From Pseudomonadota bacterium (GTDB lineage Bacteria; Pseudomonadota; Gammaproteobacteria; Xanthomonadales; Xanthomonadaceae): a stretch of 5,297 bases of DNA. Position numbers and translations under genes: made by a program. Below are positions 1 through 5,297 of the stretch, in pieces; position 1 is the stretch's first letter, and each line of letters opens with the position of its first letter. Below the pieces are notes generated by a model. It was not told the origin of the DNA and searched no databases. It saw only the letters and a list, made by a program, of their open reading frames with translations. The stretch covers positions 1 to 5,297 of the forward strand of contig JAEXBT010000110.1 in the NCBI GenBank assembly GCA_023393895.1. The letters are read 5' to 3'.

Positions 1-35
1 CCAACCCGCGGCGTCACCCCACCCCCGGGCCTGAG

Positions 36-1544
<1,509 letters not shown>

Positions 1545-1551
1545 CGCGCGG

Positions 1552-1582
1552 TCCTTGTCTGGAGGGAAACCACGATTCTAGC
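1552..1582 (-). promoter_or_regulatory. Promoter -10 and Shine-Dalgarno of the M20 peptidase
   Basis: On the minus strand, TAGAAT (1575-1580) matches the sigma-70 -10 consensus TATAAT at five of six bases and is preceded by GC. It predicts a start near 1568 and a leader of about 24 bases. AAGGA (1552-1556) lies 7 bases before the ATG. No good -35 is present at the usual distance, so the promoter call is moderate and the ribosome site is good. Confidence 0.5.
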
Positions 1583-1702
1583 GGCTCATCGCGCGACGCC
1601 CCCTGCGGCTGCGGATGCGTCGGATTTTTCCTACCCCAGAACGGGGCGTGTACCGGCTGCGATGCGGGCGGCCCGGCGATAGGTTGGACACCAGCGGGTG
1701 GC

Positions 1703-1708
1703 AAGACT
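1703..1708 (+). promoter_or_regulatory. Weak -10-like element upstream of the ComEA-like gene
   Basis: AAGACT sits in the context GCAAGACTG, which matches the GCTAGACTG in front of the HutD gene at eight of nine bases. It would give a leader of about 50 bases. TGGACA (1685-1690), one mismatch from TTGACA, lies 12 bases upstream, which is too close for a standard -35. This is a candidate only. Confidence 0.25.
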
Positions 1709-1752
1709 GACATCACCCGGCCGGAATGCCGGTTGCAGCATCCACCTCAACT

Positions 1753-1758
1753 CGGGAG
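1753..1758 (+). promoter_or_regulatory. Shine-Dalgarno that decides the ComEA-like start
   Basis: CGGGAG ends 7 bases before the ATG at 1766. It favours that ATG over the in-frame upstream TTG at 1733, which would add 11 residues in front of the signal peptide and has no comparable ribosome site. Confidence 0.65.
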
Positions 1759-1765
1759 CCATCTC

Positions 1766-2107
1766 ATGAAGCACTTCATCCAGTTCATCTACGCCTTGGT
1801 GCTGTCGGTCGCGCTGAGCGGCGCCGCCTTCGCCGCCGAGGTCGTGAACATCAATACCGCCGATGCCGCCACGCTCGATGCGGTGCTGGTCAACGTAGGT
1901 CCGGCCAAGGCCCAGGCGATCGTGGAATACCGCCGCGAGAACGGCGCGTTCCGCAGCATCGAGCAGCTGGCGATGGTCAAGGGCATCGGCCTCAAGACCG
2001 TCGAGCGCAACCGCGAGCGCATGACCGTGGGCAGCGGCAAGACGATGGTGCCCGTGGTGCGCCAGCGCCCCGCGGCGGCGGCATCCGCGCCTCCGCGCCG
2101 ACGCTGA
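1766..2107 (+). CDS. Secreted ComEA-family helix-hairpin-helix DNA-binding protein
   Basis: 113-residue protein starting MKHFIQFIYA. Residues 1-23 form a Sec signal peptide (short basic start, hydrophobic core, AFA|A cleavage site), so the mature part should be periplasmic. The mature protein is a single ComEA module: VNINTADAATLDAVLVNVGPAKAQAI (about 27-52) is the first helix-hairpin-helix, and VKGIGLKTVERNRERM (71-86) is the second. These hairpins bind duplex DNA through the backbone, and ComEA proteins capture incoming DNA in natural transformation. The tail (about 95-113) is Pro/Ala-rich and ends in three arginines, probably disordered and possibly helping DNA contact. It lacks the N-terminal anchor and SLBB-type region of Gram-positive ComEA, as is usual for proteobacterial forms. 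No other competence gene is adjacent, so a role in DNA uptake is family inference. Confidence 0.9.
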   Translation: MKHFIQFIYALVLSVALSGAAFAAEVVNINTADAATLDAVLVNVGPAKAQAIVEYRRENGAFRSIEQLAMVKGIGLKTVERNRERMTVGSGKTMVPVVRQRPAAAASAPPRRR

Positions 2108-2191
2108 TCCACCCCAGCGCGTGCCGCGGGAAGCGGGCGCGTGGGCCGGAGGCCCGAAGTGACAGGCAGGAAGCCGAAACAGGGACGTCGG

Positions 2192-2234
2192 GCCCGCCCG
2201 GTTCGCAGGGATTGCGGAACCGGGCGGGCTTTTT
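2192..2234 (+). terminator. Rho-independent terminator of the ComEA-like gene
   Basis: A perfect 13-bp GC-rich stem pairs 2192-2204 (GCCCGCCCGGTTC) with 2217-2229 (GAACCGGGCGGGC) around a 12-base loop. It is followed directly by TTTTT (2230-2234). There is no matching T-run on the other strand, so it works in the plus direction. It ends 85 bases after the ComEA-like gene finishes its stem start and only 19 bases before the HutD-family ATG, separating the two genes transcriptionally. A smaller GGGCC-GGA-GGCCC hairpin lies upstream at 2143-2155. Confidence 0.93.
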
Positions 2235-2241
2235 CGTTGGC

Positions 2242-2247
2242 TAGACT
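2242..2247 (+). promoter_or_regulatory. -10-like element of a probable leaderless promoter for the HutD-family gene
   Basis: TAGACT (in GCTAGACTG) matches TATAAT at four of six bases and would place the transcript start at or beside the ATG at 2254. No Shine-Dalgarno lies between the terminator T-run and that ATG. The -35 position (about 2219-2224) falls inside the terminator stem and does not resemble TTGACA. A leaderless mRNA is an inference. Confidence 0.4.
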
Positions 2248-2253
2248 GTGGCG

Positions 2254-2835
2254 ATGGCATCCGGCATTCATCTGATCCCCCTCGCTCGCACCGTCCGCCA
2301 GCGCTGGCGCAACGATGGGGGCTGGACGCGCGAAATCGCCGTCGATGGATCTCGCGATGACTGGCAATGGCGGCTGTCGCTGGCGGAGGTCGAGACAGAC
2401 GGGCCGTTCTCAGGCTTTCCGGGCATCGAGCGCGAGATCGTCCTGATCGAAGGCGCGGGTATGGCGTTCGCCTTCGAGGATGGCGAAACCCACGCACTGA
2501 CGCCGGAAGCGCCGCGCCTGCGTTTTGCCGGTGAACGCATGCTTCACAGCCGGCTACTGGATGGCCCGACGCGCGATTTCAACCTGATGTGGCGGCGCGG
2601 GCAGGTCGACGCAGAACTCTGGCTGCGTCCCCTTGTGGGCGGCAGCGTGCTGTGCGCCGCCGCCGGCGAAACATGGGGCTTCCACCTCGTCGCCGGCCAC
2701 GCCGAACTCACCGGCTCCGGTCAGTCGCTGGTCCCCGGGGATACCCTGCTGGTGCAGGCAGGCGACGAACCGCTGAGGCAGCACATCGACGCCAACGGCA
2801 GCGCGATCGTGATCAGGTTGCGCCCGGCAACCTGA
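2254..2835 (+). CDS. HutD/Ves family protein
   Basis: 193-residue cytosolic protein of the HutD/Ves family (bicupin fold, related to E. coli Ves and Pseudomonas HutD). The family signatures are clear: RWRNDGGWTREI (17-28), corresponding to the usual WKNGGGxTREI; DWQWRLSLAEVETDGPFSGFPGIER (36-60); LLDGPTRDFNLM (101-112); and a second cupin-like half with PGDTLL (161-166). HutD is linked to histidine utilisation in pseudomonads and Ves to cold/stress induction in E. coli, but the biochemical activity is poorly defined. No hut genes are in view, so a role in histidine breakdown is not supported here. I prefer the ATG at 2254 to the GTG two codons upstream; neither has a good Shine-Dalgarno. The last codons and stop lie inside a perfect inverted repeat. 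The gene converges on the siderophore receptor, with 20 bases between their stops. Confidence 0.9.
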   Translation: MASGIHLIPLARTVRQRWRNDGGWTREIAVDGSRDDWQWRLSLAEVETDGPFSGFPGIEREIVLIEGAGMAFAFEDGETHALTPEAPRLRFAGERMLHSRLLDGPTRDFNLMWRRGQVDAELWLRPLVGGSVLCAAAGETWGFHLVAGHAELTGSGQSLVPGDTLLVQAGDEPLRQHIDANGSAIVIRLRPAT

Positions 2836-2840
2836 TCACG
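2808..2840. terminator. Stop-codon-spanning perfect hairpin between convergent genes, probable bidirectional terminator
   Basis: CGTGATCAGGTTGC (2808-2821) is repeated exactly inverted at 2827-2840 around a 5-base loop, giving a 14-bp perfect stem. It encodes the last residues of the HutD-family protein and includes its TGA (2833-2835). It begins 15 bases beyond the receptor stop on the other strand. Its place between convergent stops fits a shared transcription stop. There is no T-run on either side, so efficient intrinsic termination is not assured; mRNA 3'-end protection or a protein-binding site are alternatives. Confidence 0.6.
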
Positions 2841-2855
2841 TGCTGGCGCAGGCGA

Positions 2856-4940
2856 TCAGAAGACGAAGCGCGCGGTGAGCGTCGCGCCGCGGGGCGCACC
2901 CGGCGAGATGTTGTGGTTGCTGTGGGCGCTGCCGAAGTAGCGCTTGTCCAGGATGTTCTCGATGTTCAGCTGCAGCTGGACCTGTTCGCTGGCGGTCCAG
3001 TACACCGCACCATCGAACCGCGTGAAGCCCGGCACCGTCACGGTGTTGTCGGTCGAGGCGTAGAAGCTGCCGCGGTGGATCGCGCCCAGGCCGACGCCGA
3101 AGCGCTCGCTGAAATCGAAGCGGTTCCACAGGGAAGCACTGTGGCGCGGCAGCTGGGCCAGGGAATTGCCGGCCGGTGCGCTTGCCGAGAGGCTCTCCAG
3201 CAATTCACCCTGCTGCCATGCATAACCGCCCATCACCTGCCAGCGATCGGTGATCTTGCCTGCCAGGCCGAATTCGACGCCACGTGCGCGCTGTCCGTCC
3301 ACCAGCAACAAGCGGGTCGGATCGGCGGGATCGGTGACTGCCACGTTGCTGCGGTCCAGCTGGTAGGCGGCGAGCGACAGCGACAGGCGTTCATCCATGT
3401 CCCACTTCCAGCCCAGTTCACGGTTGACGAACCGCTCGGGTTCAAGGGACTGGCTGTCCGAGGACAGCGAGGCCAGCTGCTCGCCGGCGCGGGGCTGGAA
3501 GGTCAGGCTGTAACTTGCGTAGAACGACATCCCCTCAACCGGCTTGTAGATGAGCCCGGCGCGCGGTGACCAAAGGTTGTCCCGGCTGGAGAAGCGTTCG
3601 CCGCTCACGAGGTCGGTCATGTCGAGGCGGAAGCGGTCGTGACGGACGCCGAGCACGGCCATCCACTTCGGCGAGAACGCGATCTGGTCCTGCAGGTAGA
3701 GCGCGGCGATCCGCGCATCACTGCTGTTGGCCCTGTTCGGGCTGAACTCGATGCCGCCTGTGTATCGCGGCGCCTCCACCGGCACCCGGTTGCCATGGGC
3801 GAACGTGGCCGACATGCGCAGGTTGGCGGTGTCCTGGCGGCCGAACTCGGCGCCTGCCAGCAGGGTGTGGCGGACCGCGCCGGTCTCGAATCCGAACACC
3901 ACATCGGTCTGGTTGAACCAGTTGCGGCGCGTGGTGGCCTGGTTGTACGCACCGAGTGTCGCCATCAGGCGGCCGTCACTTTCGCGAACGAGGCCGCTTG
4001 GAAACACGTTCTGGTAGAACTTGTCGTAATCGGCCCAGCGGAAGTGGTTGCGCAGTTCGGCGCTGGCGAAATCGTGGACGAGGGTGGCATCGAAGGCGTT
4101 GACGCGCGCGGTCACCGGACTCAGCGCGGGGTTGCCGAAGAAGGTGGACGGGTCAGTGTCGAGTGGACGGCCGTCGAGCGAAGGCACGCCACGATCCGCC
4201 ACGCGCTCGTCGCGGAAGTGCTCGGCGGAGAGATCCAGCCGCGTGCGATCACCCAGATGCACCCGCATCACCGGGTTGATGCCGCGACGTGAAAGCTCGA
4301 AGCCATCCCGGAAACCCTCGGATTCCTCGGCGACCGCGTTGACGCGGAAGGCTGCGCGGTCGCCGGTGCTGACTTGCCAGTCGAGGGTGCCGCGCTTGCG
4401 GTTCCAGTTGCCGACCTGCAGGGTGATCGCGCCGCCTTCGCGTCCGTTGGCCTGCTTGCTGACGCGGTTGATCACGCCGCCCGAGCCGCCACGTCCGAAG
4501 ATCATCGCGTTGGGCCCCTTGAGCGCTTCGACGCGCTCGGTGTTGTAGATGTCGCGGATGTACTGCACGTCATCGCGCATGCCGTCGACGAAGAAGTCGG
4601 CGGTGCTGCTGTTGCCGCGCATCACCACGGTGTCGCGGTTGCCTTCGCCCTGGGCGACACCCGCGCCCGGGACGTACCGCAGGACTTCCGGCAAGCCTGT
4701 CATCGCCTGGTCGCGGATCAGTTCCTCGGTCACCACGGTGGCTGCCTGCGGCACGTCGATCAGCGGCGTATCGGTCTTGGTCGCGCTGCGGGTGTCCTTG
4801 GCCTGGTAGTCGGGCAGGTAGCGGCTGCCCTTGACCACGACGCGGTCCAGCTGGGCGGCGTCATCAGCTAGGGCGGGAAAAGCGAGGGACAGAAGCACGG
4901 CCACAGCCAGCGGGCGCCGAGCAGGATGGAAGGGGGACAT
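2856..4940 (-). CDS. TonB-dependent siderophore receptor, Fiu-like
   Basis: Complete 694-residue outer-membrane receptor for ferric-siderophore import powered by TonB-ExbBD. Residues 1-25 form a signal peptide cleaved at ALA|DD. A TonB box follows at once (LDRVVVKG, 31-38), so there is no FecA-type signalling domain. The plug spans about 58-162, with VMRGNSSTADFFVDGMRD (106-123) and VEALKGPNAMIFGRGGSGGVIN (137-158). The rest is the 22-strand barrel, ending in the receptor signature NIENILDKRYF and the terminal aromatic motif ARFVF. DRGVPSLDGRPL (249-260) and the overall layout resemble E. coli Fiu and relatives such as PiuA, which take up catecholate-type siderophores. The exact ligand is inference. 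GAGG lies 5 bases before the ATG, and a Fur box in the promoter predicts repression by iron. No siderophore biosynthesis, ECF sigma or reductase gene is adjacent in view. Confidence 0.95.
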   Translation of the reverse strand: MSPFHPARRPLAVAVLLSLAFPALADDAAQLDRVVVKGSRYLPDYQAKDTRSATKTDTPLIDVPQAATVVTEELIRDQAMTGLPEVLRYVPGAGVAQGEGNRDTVVMRGNSSTADFFVDGMRDDVQYIRDIYNTERVEALKGPNAMIFGRGGSGGVINRVSKQANGREGGAITLQVGNWNRKRGTLDWQVSTGDRAAFRVNAVAEESEGFRDGFELSRRGINPVMRVHLGDRTRLDLSAEHFRDERVADRGVPSLDGRPLDTDPSTFFGNPALSPVTARVNAFDATLVHDFASAELRNHFRWADYDKFYQNVFPSGLVRESDGRLMATLGAYNQATTRRNWFNQTDVVFGFETGAVRHTLLAGAEFGRQDTANLRMSATFAHGNRVPVEAPRYTGGIEFSPNRANSSDARIAALYLQDQIAFSPKWMAVLGVRHDRFRLDMTDLVSGERFSSRDNLWSPRAGLIYKPVEGMSFYASYSLTFQPRAGEQLASLSSDSQSLEPERFVNRELGWKWDMDERLSLSLAAYQLDRSNVAVTDPADPTRLLLVDGQRARGVEFGLAGKITDRWQVMGGYAWQQGELLESLSASAPAGNSLAQLPRHSASLWNRFDFSERFGVGLGAIHRGSFYASTDNTVTVPGFTRFDGAVYWTASEQVQLQLNIENILDKRYFGSAHSNHNISPGAPRGATLTARFVF

Positions 4941-4982
4941 TGGAACCTCAACGGGAATGACGCGATCTGCGCCTCGTCGCGC

Positions 4983-5011
4983 ATACTAATGCGAATCATT
5001 ATCATTTACAA
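4983..5011 (-). promoter_or_regulatory. Sigma-70-type promoter of the siderophore receptor
   Basis: On the minus strand, TTGTAA (5006-5011, four of six to TTGACA) is separated by exactly 17 bases from TAGTAT (4983-4988, four of six to TATAAT). Transcription would start near 4976, giving a leader of about 36 bases before the ATG at 4940. The Fur box fills the spacer. Confidence 0.6.
4988..5006 (-). promoter_or_regulatory. Fur box of the siderophore receptor
   Basis: The minus strand reads AATGATAATGATTCGCATT. Its core TGATAATGATTCGCA (4990-5004) agrees with the 7-1-7 Fur motif TGATAATNATTATCA at all but two specified bases, and the flanking AATG/CATT is symmetric. It lies between the -35 and -10 of the receptor promoter, where Fe-Fur would block RNA polymerase. 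It is the one strikingly AT-rich patch in the region. Confidence 0.88.
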
Positions 5012-5024
5012 CAAGAATGGCAAT

Positions 5025-5038
5025 TTGAGGTTGCTCAA
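5025..5038. repeat. Small inverted repeat in the divergent promoter region
   Basis: TTGAG and CTCAA flank GTTG as a perfect 5-bp dyad. It lies 14 bases upstream of the receptor -35 and 63 bases before the rightward ATG at 5101, so it could be an operator for either gene. A dyad this short can arise by chance. Confidence 0.3.
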
Positions 5039-5060
5039 GGTGTTGCCCCCGTCGTTCGCT

Positions 5061-5072
5061 ACCGTCTACGGT
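5061..5072. repeat. Small palindrome upstream of the MBL-fold gene
   Basis: ACCGT and ACGGT flank CT as a perfect 5-bp dyad centred about 35 bases before the ATG at 5101. It sits where an operator or leader hairpin for that gene could be. No convincing -35/-10 pair was found for the rightward gene, so its role is unknown. Confidence 0.28.
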
Positions 5073-5100
5073 GTCAGCTTTCCTTGGGAATAAGCCACAA

Positions 5101-5297
5101 ATGGCAACGGTACTCCACGATGCAGGCAACCATCGCTGCGTCGCCTTCAATGATCTGGTCCGTGGTGAGGATGGCGTCCAGGCCAACCAGTTCCTCATCC
5201 AGAACGGCAGCCATTCCGCTCTGCTCGATCCGGGCGGCGCGCTGCTCTACAACCCGCTGATCCTCGCGATCGGGCAGTACGTCAAGCCCACCGAGGT
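5101..5297 (+). CDS. MBL-fold metallo-hydrolase, probable di-iron oxygen-binding (ODP-like) protein, 5' part only
   Basis: The reading frame opens at ATG 5101 and runs off the right edge after 65 codons. The product starts MATVLHDAGNHRCVAFNDLV and contains VQANQFLIQNGSHSALLDPGG (about 26-46), followed by LLYNPLILAIGQYVKPTE. The NxFLI...ALLDPGG pattern is the first beta-strand pair of the metallo-beta-lactamase fold as seen in flavodiiron (FprA-type) proteins and their flavin-less ODP relatives. Those bind a di-iron centre that reacts with O2 or NO, often in sensing or detoxification. The decisive HxExD metal motif would lie beyond the window, so the di-iron assignment is inference from remembered family N-termini. 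The start is favoured by the family-like N-terminus; GGGAA at 5086-5090 is a weak Shine-Dalgarno. The gene is divergent from the siderophore receptor and shares a 160-base control region with it. Confidence 0.72.
   Translation, partial: MATVLHDAGNHRCVAFNDLVRGEDGVQANQFLIQNGSHSALLDPGGALLYNPLILAIGQYVKPTE

Noticed and set aside
1..35. Possible terminator downstream of the M20 gene
   Set aside because: Only a short CCCGGG palindrome is visible and no T-run on the minus strand. The signal may lie outside the window.
1634..1646. CCCC/GGGG dyad with a T-run beside it in the divergent intergenic region
   Set aside because: The T-run precedes the dyad on the plus strand, and no T-run follows on either strand. 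The 4-bp stem is too short for a terminator.
1717..1732. CCGGC/GCCGG dyad before the ComEA-like gene
   Set aside because: A 5-bp GC dyad is common by chance at this base composition and has no other support as an operator or riboswitch.
1631..2497. 288-codon minus-strand open frame across the ComEA-like gene and terminator
   Set aside because: It is antisense to a signal-peptide-bearing gene and a clear terminator. Its product is Arg/Ala/His-rich shadow sequence.
2589..3569. 326-codon plus-strand open frame over the HutD-family 3' end and the receptor
   Set aside because: It crosses two well-supported genes in another frame, begins with Arg-rich shadow translation and has no family resemblance.
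4986..5198. 70-codon minus-strand open frame in the receptor/MBL divergent region
   Set aside because: It covers the Fur box, the receptor promoter and the start of the plus-strand MBL-fold gene. It has no recognisable product.

Overview
The window reads as ordinary chromosome from a high-GC gammaproteobacterium. The best fit is the Xanthomonadaceae/Lysobacteraceae (Lysobacter, Luteimonas, Pseudoxanthomonas or Stenotrophomonas type). This rests on the strongly G/C-ending codons and the recalled flavour of the M20 dipeptidase, the small secreted ComEA-like protein and the Fiu-like receptor; no marker gene is present to fix the genus. There are no tRNAs, rRNAs, insertion sequences, integrases, CRISPR arrays or attachment sites.

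Layout, left to right. (1) 36-1544, minus: a cytosolic M20-family zinc dipeptidase with every expected metal ligand. (2) 1545-1765: a 221-base divergent intergenic region holding the peptidase promoter and Shine-Dalgarno, a weak comEA-type promoter candidate and the ComEA-like Shine-Dalgarno. (3) 1766-2107, plus: a small secreted helix-hairpin-helix protein of the ComEA family, followed by a textbook intrinsic terminator at 2192-2234. (4) 2254-2835, plus: a HutD/Ves-family protein whose ATG lies only 19 bases past the terminator T-run, probably on a leaderless mRNA. (5) 2808-2840: a perfect 14-bp inverted repeat that contains the HutD stop codon and lies between the two convergent genes. (6) 2856-4940, minus: a TonB-dependent outer-membrane siderophore receptor resembling Fiu. 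(7) 4941-5100: a 160-base divergent regulatory region with a clear Fur box placed between the -35 and -10 elements of the receptor promoter, plus two small inverted repeats. (8) 5101 to the right edge, plus: the first 65 codons of a probable MBL-fold, di-iron oxygen-binding (ODP-like) protein.

The genes do not form one operon. They are four or five independent transcription units arranged divergent, tandem, convergent and divergent. The only strong regulatory inference is that the receptor is iron-repressed by Fur and serves ferric-siderophore import. I saw no multi-gene system that looks new. The most interesting details are the stop-codon-spanning hairpin, the tight terminator/leaderless-start junction before the HutD gene, and the receptor/ODP divergent promoter.
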